Source: Pseudophaeomoniella oleicola (taxonomy: Eukaryota > Ascomycota > Eurotiomycetes > Phaeomoniellales > Phaeomoniellaceae). From it: DNA of 64,000 nt. Where the stretch lies: the NCBI GenBank assembly GCA_003868215.1, contig QWDQ01000027.1, positions 62,001 through 126,000 of the forward strand, written 5' to 3'. This document shows, piece after piece, positions 48,082 to 61,300 of this stretch (positions are counted from its first letter, which is position 1; every line of letters starts with the position of its first letter). The notes beneath the pieces were generated by a model. That model was not told the origin of the DNA, did not search any database, and saw only the letters and a list, made by a program, of their open reading frames with translations. Both the position numbers and the translations under genes were made by a program.

Positions 48082-50264
48082 TTAGCGAGACGAAGCCCTC
48101 TCGTCGCCAGCAGCGCATGTGTTGTTAGACCACGTTCCGGCAAAAGAATCCATGAACATATACACGTCTTCTCCATTGACGGTGGCTTCGAAAGAGATGA
48201 CGGAAAGGTTGACGAATTGGTCGTCAAACTCGATTCGTGTCAATGGGCATGCATTCATCACTTTGCAAGGAGGGATACTCCACGTGAAGTCCGCAACCAA
48301 TATCTCTGAAGCATTGACGTTGTAATGATAACCCCTACCGATCACAACACAATCCTCGGTGGCATTGACGTTCCAAGGACCGTTGTCACATCCTACGTAC
48401 GCGCTGTTGGCATCAAACCAATAGGCAGTGTCGCTTCGAGGAGCCACGGCGCCGCCGCCAAACCAGCCACCTTCAAATAGAGGGCTGATATCATTGGGAT
48501 CTGTCGGAGGCATGAACATGGCAAGATGTGTACCATCGTGGGGAGCGATTGGATCGGTTGGTGGAGGTACGTATGACCAACCATCAGACCAGAGAAAATG
48601 ACGATACGGGGGAAAGATGGGTGGCGGCAATGCTGTAGTGCTATTGGTAGGACCATTATCTGGTAAATCATCGAACTACAAACGTCAGAAATGCTTTTGA
48701 ACGTGAGAACCATTACTTACTGTGATAATAAAGGAGCCTAATTGTCCACAAGAAGTCGGACTCGCACTCGCACTCGCGGTCGTGGAGTGAGTTGCAGTAC
48801 TGATCACACCAGACTGGGAAGTACTAGCGGCGACTGTAGAGTTGGAAGATCCAGTATTTGTCGGATTTCCTGGACCAGTCGCGGTCATAGAACTGAGCGA
48901 AGGAGAAGACGAAGCTTCGATAGCTGAAGAGGACAACGCAGAGAACGATGACGCAAGCGGCAAGCTTGAAGATGCGTTTGGAGTCACATAGATTGCCGAA
49001 TCAGTCGATTGAAGTGAACTCGGGCTGCTTGAGGATGATTGGTGACTATAGTATTGTGTTGGAGTGGCTGCCGACGTTATGGCTGAAGTTACCAAAGTCA
49101 AAGATGTTTGTACTGACGTCGGTGATGATGGGAATGGGTTCAAGCTTGTTGGAGCACTGCAAGAAACATACGAGCTGCCATCCCAGGCGTTCGGAAATGT
49201 CATTACCGTTCCTCCCGGTAAGGTAGCAGTCACCAGCTCACAAATCGAACGTTTGTAATGGCCGCCATAGGTTGGAGCAACTGGAACAGACGGTGAAGGA
49301 GAAGGAAAGGAGGCTGGTGCTGTACTGTTGACTGGTGCGCTCACGACGGAAGTGCTGATGGAAGTGTCAGTGACATTACGCGAGGGAAGGGTGCTCTGTG
49401 TGGCCGTGTATGTTGAGACAGGGGTGGTTGTGGCCTTGATAATGGTCACCGTTGTAGTCGAAGAGGCCCCATGCTTAGAAGACATTGTGCCATTGATCCT
49501 TACTGTGTTTGTGGTCTGGTGGCTTTCTCTTGTAGTGCCAGTGGCTGAGGAGGCCGTCTTCTGATTGCGATGGATTGTCTCAGTGACGTACTGCGTAGTA
49601 AGAACGACGGTCGTATACACCCCCAAAGCCTGGCCGGGGGTTCTTGTGCAAGTTGAAGTTGTGGTAGATGAAGTGGTTATGGTGGCCGTTACATCAGCAG
49701 TTGAAGTTGGTGCAACTACAAGAGTCCAGGACGAGGACCCGAATTGGTACACCAAAGACGTTGTGCCGCTATTGACATTATAGTGTCCACCACTTACGGA
49801 GTTCACTGGGGAGACGCGAGCTTTGGACTGCTGATAAGATGACGAAGAAGTTGTTGGCAAGATTGACTCTAATGTGAAAGTTCTTGTGGCAGAGTGGAAA
49901 TCAGTGAACGTCGTAGTAATGTCATTGTCTGTCCCGAAGGGGGTAGACAGAGAAGAACTGTGAACCAGAGCGGAGGCAATGGAGAAAGCGACAGAATCGG
50001 GATGGATGACTGATATGACAATGACTTCGGGCGGAGCTGTGACAGTTTGCGTTGTAGTGACCGTGAAAGGGGAGGCTGAACATGTTCCGTAACTAGACGA
50101 TGAGCACTATGTCAGTAATCTCTTTTAAAAAGCTCGCTAGCTCAGATCTGAAGATCAACAGGAGAGGAGAAGACATACCCATATGCACCTGATGCCTGGG
50201 CCACAGCTCTTGCGCTTGCAAGAGTAATGCCGCACAAGAGGCAGACGATGCTAACAAGTAACAT
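48082..50264 (-). CDS. Secreted Ser/Thr-rich cell-surface protein
   Basis: Three exons (50179..50264, 48721..50092, 48082..48675) give 683 residues. The signal peptide is MLLVSIVCLLCGITLASARA. A short Cys-containing N-terminus (AYGYGTCSASPFTVTTTQTV) leads into a long Thr/Ser/Val-rich stretch, probably heavily O-glycosylated. A globular C-terminal domain follows the second intron (FDDLPDNGPTN, FPPYRHFLWSDGWSYVPPP, GGWFGGGAVAPRSDTAYW, CKVMNACPLTRIEFD, VYMFMDSFAGTW). This C-terminal layout resembles domains at the end of other fungal surface proteins of unknown function. There is no GPI signal. The acceptor at 50093 was chosen over an upstream AG because only it keeps frame with exon 1. It lies downstream of, and in the same direction as, the ABCG gene and the Zn2Cys6 regulator. 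The function is not known. Confidence 0.8.
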
Positions 50265-51353
50265 GATGCCCTCTCGTGATACGATATTGGCAAGGAATGA
50301 CGAAAGTGAGATTGGGTGATTGCTCTTGTGAAACTTTGACTTAGGGATCGGACTGATCAGGAGGCAGTGAGAGTGACAATCAACGAAAGTAGTATCAGTC
50401 ACTAGAAAGAGCGATCTCAAGCGTGAGAGAATGAGCGACTGCTGAATGTTTTGAAAGAGAGTGGATTGAAGAGAGACTTATTCGTAGCGAATGAAGAATG
50501 AAAGAGAGGGTGAAACAAAAGATGCTGATGAATAAGAAGTGCAGACGAGGGAAGACGTTGTTGATGTTTGGCAAAGTCGGACAACACAATAATATCACTT
50601 TGGGGAATATGGACGTCTGGGGGCCCCGATATTGATTTATTTGTCACCGCTTACGTGCATGTATTCCTTTACTTTCTGGTGAAGCGGTCTGATTCTCTCA
50701 TTCAGGCATCATCCTTTGCCAATTACCGACAATCACGATGTCCCAGGTCGTGGTCAGTGGCTGACTTCAGACTTACCTTCAGCAACTTGAAGCTCTTGTG
50801 CTGTCGAACCAGCGCCAACAGGACTGGCTGTTTCCAACAAATTCATTCTCTCTTCATGAATATCTACAAGAGACCGTGTGAGTCTGTCACGATAACATGA
50901 AAGTAGAGTAGAGGGCCATACCATAGAATGGCAAGCCAAGGAGAGCGCAACCTCTTGTCTCAAGTCATCAAACAGGAAATGCTTGATAGATCCTTGGGAC
51001 CATTGCCATGTCTCTGCCTTTCAGATGGTACCCGAATCATTGTCATTCCAAATCAGCCGGGTGGTCGCATTGAATGAACCCCTGCCAAGTCGGAAGGGTC
51101 CTGACGAGGCTGACTTTGTACAACATCAGATCAAGGAAACCTGCGGCCGACGGAGCAAGAGTTAGCTATCTGCAAGAGAAGCCATGCAAATCACCCATCA
51201 CTGGCCAATGCCAGCACAGATGGCGATGATCATAGCCTCATGACTGCATAAATCATATTATTGGTTGGTATGGCGATGAAGAATATAACTGGTGCCAGTC
51301 ATCATTCTCTTGCAATTGTCTACCTACCTGTGAATATCTATCCCATCTGTGAA
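50265..51353. other. Intergenic between the ABCG gene and the secreted-protein gene
   Basis: No gene is recognised. A 110-codon plus frame at 50568..50900 shows no family features. Confidence 0.5.
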
Positions 51354-54300
51354 CTATGGTGTATGTTTGGCTTCCGAACGATTGCGGGAAACATCCCAAT
51401 GTGTGCGTTTCAGTTTGAGCACCCCGTACGCCACAAATCGATAGGCGACAGCACAGACCGCAACTCCAACTACATTCAGGGAGGCATTTTTGTCGAGATT
51501 GTACAATCGGAGTGCTTGTTCCCCGGAATTGATGGGACACTGGCCATTCGCAAGTCGTTCTGCTGCAGTACAAGTAAAGTGCTGGCCACGCATTGCGTAC
51601 GGTGCTAGATTAGCTATTGAATACTTGATTGGGGATAGGTGATTGAGAGCCTGCAAGAAGCCAGGTACATCAAGACTCATGATGCCTCCAAGGACGGTGG
51701 ATATCGAGAGAAAGATGCTCGTTATCTGCACACTGAAGCCGATGTGACCAAAAAAAGTGTTGAACAACATGCCGACACTCTCTCCGCAGCTAACAATGCA
51801 GAAGATGTTGAAGGCGCTGATCAGGGCCATCTGTACCGTTCTTTTCATGTTGATGGCATAAGCAGCCAGAAAGCCAAAGATGATCGAGGTACAGATCTCA
51901 AACGGGAGTTCGAGAATGGTGTAGGTGGAAAGGAAGACCTCCACGCCGTAAGCCCCATCGTCTTGCTCACGGTAAAACACATTGCGTTCGTTTGGGTAGA
52001 TTGCAATGTTTTGCAACATACCAACGAAGTACAAAGCAGCGAATTCTTGGACTAGACCCATCCTAGTTTGCACTGCGGGATAATTATGCTTCATCGGCGC
52101 GAAGAATAGAGCGAGGATCAAACCCATGCTAATGACTTGCATGATACGACCTGCGATTACGTCCGCTTGGCGACTGAGATTTATCGCAGACCGATGTAGC
52201 ACCAATGGCATTGTGACTCTCCAGGGGTTCATCTGCCGCCGGAGTTGTCCCAGCTCTGCCGGAGTTGAAATAACGCTGTCTCCGCCGACATTCTGTTCCA
52301 GTCCTGATTGATCCCAGCTCTGAATCAGTCGCCGCACCTTCTCCCGAGTCACGCTCTCCTTGGTTTCATTTTGCAGGTCCACGGTTACCTGGTCGAGAAC
52401 AAAATCCGCAGGATTTGTTGCCGTCGGACATTCATACCCGAGACTGGTAAAATGCACGAGCATGCCAGACCCTTTACCGCAATAGACTGGTGAGCCACCA
52501 CGTGCAAGTAGGAGCACGTTTCCAAAATGTGGAAATATGTCCGACCGTGCTTGGTGCACTGTCATGATTATGGTTCGTCCCTCCTCGGCGAGAGCTCTTA
52601 GGACTTCGATGATGGAAAGCGCTGTGAATGCATCCAACCCGGAGGTAGGTTCGTCAAGGAATAATATCTTGGGGTCTGTAAGAATCTGGATGGCAATAGA
52701 GACCCTGCGTTTCTCTCCACCGCTGATACCTTTCTTGAACTCATTGCCGATGACATTGTTGGCAACATCTCGAAGACCAAGCTTGAGCATGACATCGTCG
52801 GCTTTCCTGATCTTTTCATCCTTGGACATCCACCTCGGTAGGCGAATGAGTGCCGAGAAACGTAACGTTTCTTTTACCGTTAAAGAAGGCATAAGAGCAT
52901 CGTCATCTTGCACAACAAAAGCGACAACGGACCTGAGCACACTAGGGGACGGTTTAGCGCCGTTGAGAAGCATCGTACCTCCAGCCACGTATTTCGTAGT
53001 GAGGCTGTTGTGTAGACGTCCAGCGATCGAATGAAGAAGGGACGTTTTACCTCGAGACTGAATCAGTTTCTCTTCCTTTTCTGCATGACATTTGCTTACC
53101 TGAACCCGATGGGCCAAGAACTACATTCAGTGTCTTCGGCTCGAAATCTATTGTTATTGGCTTGAGGATGCTGAGATTGATCCGCTTTCGAAGCCAAAGG
53201 TCGCGTTTGAAAATGTTCAGAGTGTAAGCCGCGAGCCTAACGGTAATGGTACGAAGCTCTTGGTGGCTCTGAACATGTTCTTTACCAGCCGCACGGTCGA
53301 TATCCCCTTTTCGTGCAGCAGCGACGGATATCTCAACCCTCCAGAAGTGTAACAGCAGCCACGACAAAATATAAAATGCGCATGAAAACCCGCACAAAAC
53401 AACCAAGGGACGCCAAATCCAGTTGGAAGGTAGGCCAAGACTGTTAATGATATATCTCCCAGTGTACTGCTTGCAGGCCGGGTCTGACGGATCGTTCGAA
53501 GAAGGACATGCATAGAGATGTCCATATGGACCACCGTTCACCCCAATAAATTCGTTGGAGGAGAGCCCTCCGAACGAATAGAAGAGGTAAGCCGTCCACT
53601 TTAGCCACCGAGTCCATGGAGGAATTTGGTTAGGCTGCACAAAATAACCACAACACATAGACTGCAGGGTATAGACGAGGTTGGCGACCAGACTGGCCCC
53701 GGCAAAGTCGCGTGAGAGACTGACGCAGACCATAGCTAGACACACGGCGATGTAGTGGGTGACAAGAAGATAAGCAAAGAAAATGAAGAATGCGGCAGCA
53801 TCAGTTCGGAACCCAACCATAAAATAGTAAATGATGGTATAGAGAAGGGGGACAGGCAAATCCTCAAGAAGAAATCGAGACACCCTCCTGCTGAGAAGGA
53901 AAGGTCCGACATCAACGACAGCTTCGTTGTGTTCTCGATCAAAAACTTGGATATCAAGGGTGAGCCTGTAAGTCTCATAAAGTAGAATGAGATATCCTTG
54001 AAGAGAGGCAGCATTGTATAGAGCACCTTCACGTGAGCGGATGCCAGTGAGTGAGCCGTCCAGTTGGTAGAAAATCCATCCTGTGATGACTGCCATACCA
54101 ATAGCTTCAAACATACTTCCGGCAACGCCCATCGGATCTCTTATGGTCACAACGAAACCCCGCCGCGTCAGTACCGAGAATTGGCGTCGCACAGAGACGT
54201 GAGATGCGTCAAAAGAACGAGCAAACTGGGACGGTGTCCGGCCCAGCAAGTTCGCTTTCTCAAAATCCGCACTGTTCTGGGCCTCTTTCCAAGCCAACTT

Positions 54301-55376
54301 TAGTAATCCGACTCTTGCTTGTGACGCGCCTTCCAACTCTTCAGAACGGACATCGACAGCAGCGAGGTCGATGAGGAATTCTGCTGGGTTGACGAAGGGA
54401 GGTAACACGTGCCCATGGTCCTGGAAATAGTCCAGTGCCCTGCCTGGTGGACCGACGTAGAGAGGAGAGCCTTGACTCAATAGGATGACGGTATCGTCAC
54501 TACCTAACAGGTTCCATATCTCTGAGCGAGGTTGGTGTATAGAAGCAATAATCGTCCTGCCAGCCTCGGCGAGATGCTTCAGTGTCATCATGACATGAAG
54601 GGCGTTGGTGGCATCGAGACCAGTTGTTGGCTCATCTAAAAACAGCAGTGAAGGATTCGCGAGCATCTGTACTCCAATCGAAGTCCGCCTTTTCTCACCA
54701 CCAGAACATCCACGGTGTATACTGTCGCCAATGCGTGTATCGGCGCATTCTTTCAAGCCTAGTTCCAATATGACCTTTTCGACTATTTCGTATCTTTCTG
54801 CCTTCGTACCCGGGGTAGGGAGTCGTAAGTCGGCGGCATAACGTAGAGTTTCTCGAACTGTGAGACTCGGAATGAGGATATCCTGCTGCATGACGTAGGC
54901 ATTTCGCACAGTATCCAGATCCTCGTTGGCATTGTATAGGATCTTTCCGGAGGTCTCGAGCCTCGAAGAAGCGACACGATGAGCGATACTATTGAGCAAG
55001 GTAGTCTTTCCGCTGTAAGATCTCGTTAATCACATATGGCCTCTAGCAGAATCAACTCATTAATCATTGCTTACCTTCCACTGCCTCCTAGAATAACCGT
55101 CAAGCTCTTCCGTGGAATGCGTGCATGGACGGCATTGAGAATAGCCTTCCGATCATGCTTTGCGGAATGTCTCACCTTTGCAGGAAGAAACTGTTCCCAT
55201 GCATTCTGTGCCGTCTCTATCGACACCGATAACTCGTCGATCTGAACATCTACCGGATCTACCACATCGAATGACAATTTGTTGCCAGTTTCATATGAGC
55301 TGGAATGGACGATTTCTTGTCCTTGTGGATGGTCATTGCCGCCTGTCACGGACGCCCCATCTCGCTTTTCCGCCAT
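51354..55376 (-). CDS. Full-size ABCG-type (NBD-TMD)2 transporter
   Basis: Three exons (55075..55376, 53100..55012, 51354..53050) give 1303 residues with NBD-TMD-NBD-TMD order. Each half looks like a White/ABCG half-transporter. Both introns interrupt the equivalent glycine-rich loop (GGSGS/GKTTLLNS and GPSGSG/KTSLLHS). NBD1 has CSGGEKRRTSIGV and LLFLDEPTTGLDA. NBD2 has ISGGEKRRVSIAI and ILFLDEPTSGLDA. The TMDs contain paired helices and the ABCG extracellular-loop pattern (NEFIGVNGGPYGHLYACPSS). Matching intron positions in the two halves point to internal duplication of a spliced half-gene. The P-loops are standard, unlike PDR-type transporters, whose first NBD is degenerate. Typical cargo would be a lipid, pigment or metabolite; none can be assigned. 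The Zn2Cys6 gene lies just upstream on the same strand. Confidence 0.9.
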
Positions 55377-56488
55377 CAGAGTGGCGCTGACGGCGATCCT
55401 TTAAATTGCATTTCGTCGGGTAGAAATGTAGAGAGCGGTGCGTGGGCTTCTGAGAAGCCTACAAGGATCATGAACGTTGACAATGGATCGATGGACATTG
55501 CACTGGTCTACTACGTAGTAATGGTGTTTTATTTCGGTTCGAGTGCTCAGACACTACAGTAGCGTCGCTCGCCTGGATCGCCGACGACCTCTCAGTGGAT
55601 TGCCTATGAACCACTTTGCATTGGGAATAATTACCTTAGCAAGCTAATTACTACGGAAGTACTACGAAGTACACTCGGGGAAGCGGAGGTCTATTCCTAG
55701 TCTCAGTTACTAACTTACGTAGTAACTTGAAGGGAGACCGCATTTGGCCCACTTGATAAATAAAGGGATTGAGATCATTACTCGGTCTCTCTCCGTACAG
55801 CCACCGGCAACCCTAATACCATGTATTACTTCCTCGACCGACAACGAGAACATCCAAAACAGACCAGAGCGTTTAGGTCAGATATCAGGTGACTGTCGCA
55901 AGGGAGGTAGAAGAGTATAATTACTACCTAGGTAGATAGGTGCTTGCATGCAGAGGATTGTTTTCTTTGTTCCCAGGTACGACATATTGTATACACGCGT
56001 CCTGTATCCTGTACAGGTACGCACAGTATATACAAGATACCCGTAGAGAATGCAAGTCAAGAGTCGCCACCATTGAGCCTCATAGTAGGAGAGGGTGACT
56101 GTACGTACCTAGGTTCCTGCGATCCCTACTCAGGGTCCAGGAGCGTCATCTATCTACCTACCTAGGTACCTACCTCAGATAGCTATCTCCTAATAGACCA
56201 CATTACCTTTTAGTCATGCTCTTTTCGGAAACATCCCAACACCGCGCTTCTAATTTCGCGCTGAAGGAATAAGGAGCAATAGCCATGCCACTTTTACGGA
56301 GGCATCATGCCATATGGCATGCTTGGGAAGCCGTATGTGTCTTCAATAATCCTTGCGGACACGTCGCACGGACCCCATGCCATCCTGTGCTGATTGGCTT
56401 CCAACCATATTGAAACGAATAAAAGATATCATGTGGGTGCTCACCGCGAGGACACAGCGTGCAAAGAGAGGAGGCTGGTACTGGGCCA
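55377..56488. other. Intergenic, motif-rich
   Basis: The promoter of the ABCG gene and the 3' region of the regulator gene. It holds an exact TACTACGTAGTA (55509..55520), a related TACTACGAAGTAC (about 55659) and several CCTAGGTA motifs (about 55926, 56107, 56158..56172). No gene is seen. Confidence 0.5.
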
Positions 56489-58398
56489 TCAGGCCATTAA
56501 GAAGTCGAGATTACTTCTCTCGGCAATGGCTTCCCAATCCCATGAGTCATACGTCTCCCTATCCATCTTTTCCCACAATGACTCTGTAAAATCTTTGGTC
56601 ACTTGGACATTCCTTAGCCCAGAATATTGATGAAGACGGTCGTAAGCGTTCAGAATCGAGACACGGTGGAAGCTCTCGAACGCACAGCATCCCAAGAGGA
56701 ACAGGGGAGATAGAAGGCAACAATTGGAACTGTCCTGCAGCGACAAGTTCTCAAAAAGCGAAAGGGCATCCTCGATGACCGGATGCATCTCTTCACCCGG
56801 TCGTGGGAAAGTCATCGTGCGACGGAGATAAGCCCAAGTGGCTCTTTGACACACCTGCGTTGCGATCCATCTGTCGCTGGCTTCCTCGAAAGGGGAAACC
56901 CACTGATGTAACTCGATATCAATATCTGCAGCCTCACTGTACATTGACGTATCTAGGTTGAAGTCTCCTTTCTCTTTCACCAATCCGCGAACTCTGCTAC
57001 GTAGCTGGCAAACCCGGGAAAACATACCCAAGAGGTCGCATTGGAAACCGACGATCTGGACGTTGGGATCCTTGGACATCCCAGTGGGCTTCTCAAGCGG
57101 TAGGTAGTGCTGTGTTTTAGTTGACAATAGGGTGCTGATGGTAACATAATATTGTATATTTTCGAAGACAAAATCGCAAAATTCTTCGCTGTCGCTTTTC
57201 AGAAGTCCCAGCATGGTCTTTGCTGCCGCTAGGTGCTGATTATATTCCCCGTTGGTCTGTCCTTCAGCAACCGTGTATAAAATAGCAAGGAGATTCATCG
57301 CGATTGTCTGATCTTGTATCGTGGATTGTTGTTCCATTAATTGTTCCCGAATGCCGCGAATCAAAAGGGAGTGAAGCGTGTACTGGTGGTCAACAAGCCC
57401 TTCCTCTTGAGCCAGCTGTCTACCTTCCACGGTATTAGATAGATGAGAAGCAGATAGAGCAAGAATTCCATGCATCAATGGACCGTGCGTAGCGGCCATA
57501 GGAAGCACATGAACCAGATAGAGATTGCGACCGCCCTTGTTGAGGGAAAGGACCGGACTACAATTGTGAATGAAATGGTGCAGCAAATGTCGATCTAGAG
57601 GGGATTCAATGCCTTCGAACAGACTGGGTAGAGGTCTTGGTACAGGTAAAGAAGCCCTCCTCGCATCTAGCGTTCTGATCAACGAACAACGTCTACGCAG
57701 TTTGGAGGAGAGGGATACAAACCTTCATTTGCCTTCTCTTTCCCAGTTCTGTACAACTCCGTCTCAGGGTATATGCAAGCGTAGTTGTTCTTCTGGCAAC
57801 TGTTGCAGATAGGTCTTTCTTCTGTACACTTCTTCTTTCGCTTCCGACATGTGATACAACCGGTCTTTGTGCGATTCTTTGTCTCTCTTTTGCTTTCTTC
57901 TGGCACTGTTACTGGCTCTTTACGTGGACGACCTCTTTTGCGTCGGGCCTGCGTCTGGACATGGGCCGCCTGCTGTATACCAACTGCGGGAGTATCAGCT
58001 GTTACAGCGCCTTTTGGTCGAGTACTCTGTTCCCCCGCAGTCTGGCTTATATTTGGCTGGCTTGAAAGGATTTGATACGAGTATTCGGTGCTGCTGGAAA
58101 TGCTGGAGAGAGATTGAGAACGACTTGTGGTTCGGTTGAGGATGTCTTGAGTAGGAAAGTTGACAGTAGATCTCTCAGGGGGTTGCCCTATAACCCCAAC
58201 CGTAAAGGAGGGCCCCCTTGGACGCCGACCTATCAAATCCTCGTCACTATTCAGGAATTCTCCCGAGGCCGACGGTGATGGTGGGGCCCGAGCAGCCCTC
58301 GTGATACCAGACGGTTCATCCGAATTCTCAGGGGAGAGGGAGGCCGGAGAATGAAACTGAGTATCCGAGCTCTCTACTCCGGCTAGAATCCTCCGCAT
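56489..58398 (-). CDS. Zn2Cys6 transcription factor with AT-hook
   Basis: Two exons (57723..58398, 56489..57666) give 617 residues. The N-terminus is Ser/Pro-rich. An AT-hook-like RKRGRPRKE (about 155-163) lies just before the Zn2Cys6 cluster CITCRKRKKKC...CNSCQKNNYAC (about 179-206), with C-x2-C-x6-C-x6-C-x2-C-x6-C spacing complete. The C-terminal part is an all-helical fungal transcription-factor domain (LLHHFIHNCSPVLSLNKGGR, MHGILALSASHLSN, MNLLAILYTVAEG, WAYLRRTMTFPRPGEEM, LGCCAFES). This layout is common in Fungal_trans_2 regulators such as Acr-2/UPC2-like proteins. The start at 58398 is the first ATG in a frame that is open further upstream. The intron acceptor (CTAG) splits an Asp codon. 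Its position beside an exporter and a secreted protein hints at local control, but no binding site was identified. Confidence 0.88.
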
Positions 58399-61300
58399 AT
58401 TTTCTACAATCAGTAAAGAGAAGAAGAAGGAAGAGGAGAATTCACAGGCAAGAAGTAACAATCATTGAAGTACAAGCTGAGCTGACCCGCGTAGCATGGC
58501 AGTATTATTGTTCCTGAACTGTGGCAATATGCAGACGAGATCCACCAAGCTCTGCTATCCCTTCAACTCTTGACGTCGACCTCCCACGAAGAGCCTGGGT
58601 CTGGAGAAGCATTTGCTCAAGAACAGTAGGGATACCACAACTGGGATGAAAGTACGATGAGATACCACGGAGTTGCAGCACTGGGCCTTGGCCATAATAT
58701 CCGCTCCACCAAAGAAGAATTCGACACATCAAGTGCTCCCATCAATCTCATTGCGTCTACCTTTTTAATTGTCAGCGAATTGGAACAACATATGTGGCGG
58801 AGACAATCAGCAGGATTGGCTGAAAGACCCTAGTTGAGCAAGGATTGGCAGAGAATATTTAAAGTTCGCCCAGGCGTTCAAAAATGCATGAGGAAGGTGA
58901 TACTGCAGCATACCCGAGCAGCTGGAGTTACATATCAGCGATTAGTGAGAGTCTGGGCTCTGCCAGAAGATTGAAATGACGCATGAAAGCGACATACGTG
59001 GAAATAAGCGCAAAGGTTTCAGCTGTCAAAGCTACCACTCCGCGGACTTGCCGATGTGGTCGCTGCCTCATCGATAGATGAGGGAAATAGGCAACAATAG
59101 GTATGGGAATCCCGTGAATCCCATGCTTCGTTCGTATGCCTTATCCCCGAACGTCTGGACGACGTCCCCAAACGGAGGACTAGCACCGAGGCACTCACTG
59201 CTTCTGCAGAGATATTCGGTGAGTCGGTAACACCCGCCTCGTGGCCGTGCAAGAAGGACACACTTTGTAACGTGTCTTGCACCAGGGTAGAACGCAAGGA
59301 TTGTGTAGCTCAGCATTAGTAGCCGGCAGGCGATAACCGCGAAGGGCTGAGGAAGAGGCTTTCGCACACAACCAGATACCACGCTAGCAGGTCGGTATGA
59401 CCAAAGACCAATCAATATGCAAGGTGCAGCAGCGTTTAGAGGTCGGTGCCACGCACATGCCCCCTATTAGACACCCTGCACCGCTGATCCCAGCTCGCCA
59501 GGGGACCCTCCTTGGGCATGCGCAATGTCTCGATAGGGTGCGCTAAGGGTCTCGTTGATATCGACACCATCAGCGTTAGATGCCCGATTCACTCGTTCTG
59601 TTTGTACTAGGCGAGTAGGTTACGTTGACTTTTGAAAGCGCCACGAAGCAGTCTGACCTTGGGTGGTGGTTCTTCGTTAGACGATCTTGACTTTTGGACG
59701 ACGCGACGACACCGTCATAGCTCGATAGGGGAAGACGACCGACGGACCCGCTGACGGCATGACGTAGCCGCTGGGGACAGAAGGGCCTTTCAGGGACCAT
59801 GATTATCTCATCCACGCATATTTTGTTTGTGACACCATCGTCATATCGAGGGCCCCCCCGGACTTGGCGACCCCCAACTTTTCGTTTACCCATCTAAGTA
59901 ACCAACCTCATCATGATGTGTCCATATCGGTCTTCTATTTCTGTTCTCTCCCCCGGTTCAAGTTCAGATCGGGTCGTTGATATCTTCTCGCCATCATGGA
60001 TCGGTAGCGTAATCGACTGTAGCTACTTCACCCTCAACTTGTCTCCATCCTAGTTTGCAGGCCTCTAGATTGTGGTCTCGGGTCTGATCTGGAATCTTAC
60101 TGAACCTAGGCGATATCACTCTCGCCTGCCGTCCTGCGGTATGGTCCGTGATCAGTAACACTGAAAAGACTGAGGCCGCTAACTGATATTAATTGGGGAA
60201 CCATTACTTAGATGGCTTCGTCCGTACGAAAGGCCACAATGAGGCATATTCGTAGGGATGTAACCACGACAACCTAGAGAAGCGTTTGGATTTGTATGCA
60301 CGTATGCACGAATAGAACCCCGATGTCAATGATGACCGTGATATTTCAATTACTGATCTATGCCCTCTTGCACGGCACCATGACTGGCTGTGGCAGTAGT
60401 TGCCGCGAGTTCTGAGGGCGCTGAGTTAAGGGTTGATATCTTGCTTTCCGGTATCTATGCAGACTGCAACATCCTTCAACAGAAGTAGTGCAAAATTGTG
60501 ATATTTTCTCAACTTTAGAAAGGTATCTTAGTAGCGACTCCTTGCTGTATCGCTCGTCCGATGAAAGGAGCTCCAACAGTACGTGAGAAGAGGGCAATTG
60601 GTCACGACGAACGCTTACGTTTACCGTGAGGTTGGATGTAGTCCTCCTCAGCTACTTCGGATGCATTTCGTCGAGATTGTTGGGTCTCGAGCAACATATG
60701 GCAAACACTTTGTCTGCATCCTGGTCTGCATGTACCCTGAACCCGAAGACTTGGCCCTGTAAACAATCAAAACCTCCGTCAACAGTGTACACTCGTCTCC
60801 TAGACGCAGCAGAATGCGCCACGAAGCTTGAATATTGTAGCCCCACAGTTGGATGGCCAGCAGTTGAACCTACCTGTTCCGAGCGCTTGGACTATACGAT
60901 GGCCAAACGTTAGCCATATATGGCATAAATTTGGCATGGATCCTGTTCTTAAAGATCTCGTCTCTGCCGTGCTTCAGCGGAGAAACAAGTGATCCTGCTT
61001 TGATCCTGCTTCGCCGGCTGGGGGTCGTCGACAGTGATCGCCGATCAGTCGTCTATTTCACGATCATGCGAGTCTGACTTCCAGCACTAAGGTTCTTGTA
61101 CGTTGATACCCAAGGATCCTCCACTTGGTGGCCAGCCGAAGAAAGGATATGCGAATACGCTCTTAGCGAACACGGAGTTACATTGCTGCCAGTACTGTGC
61201 CACAAGGCCGGCGTTTGATGGTTAGTACTCGCCATTCTCATCGCCCCCAAATAGACTTAGTTGGTAGCATTGCCACCCGAAGCGAATAGGATGTAAGACT

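Noticed and set aside
59950-59975. tRNA B-box-like string GGTTCAAGTTC
   Set aside because: It does not match the B-box consensus fully, and no A-box or acceptor-stem pairing was seen nearby. I found no other tRNA candidate in the window.
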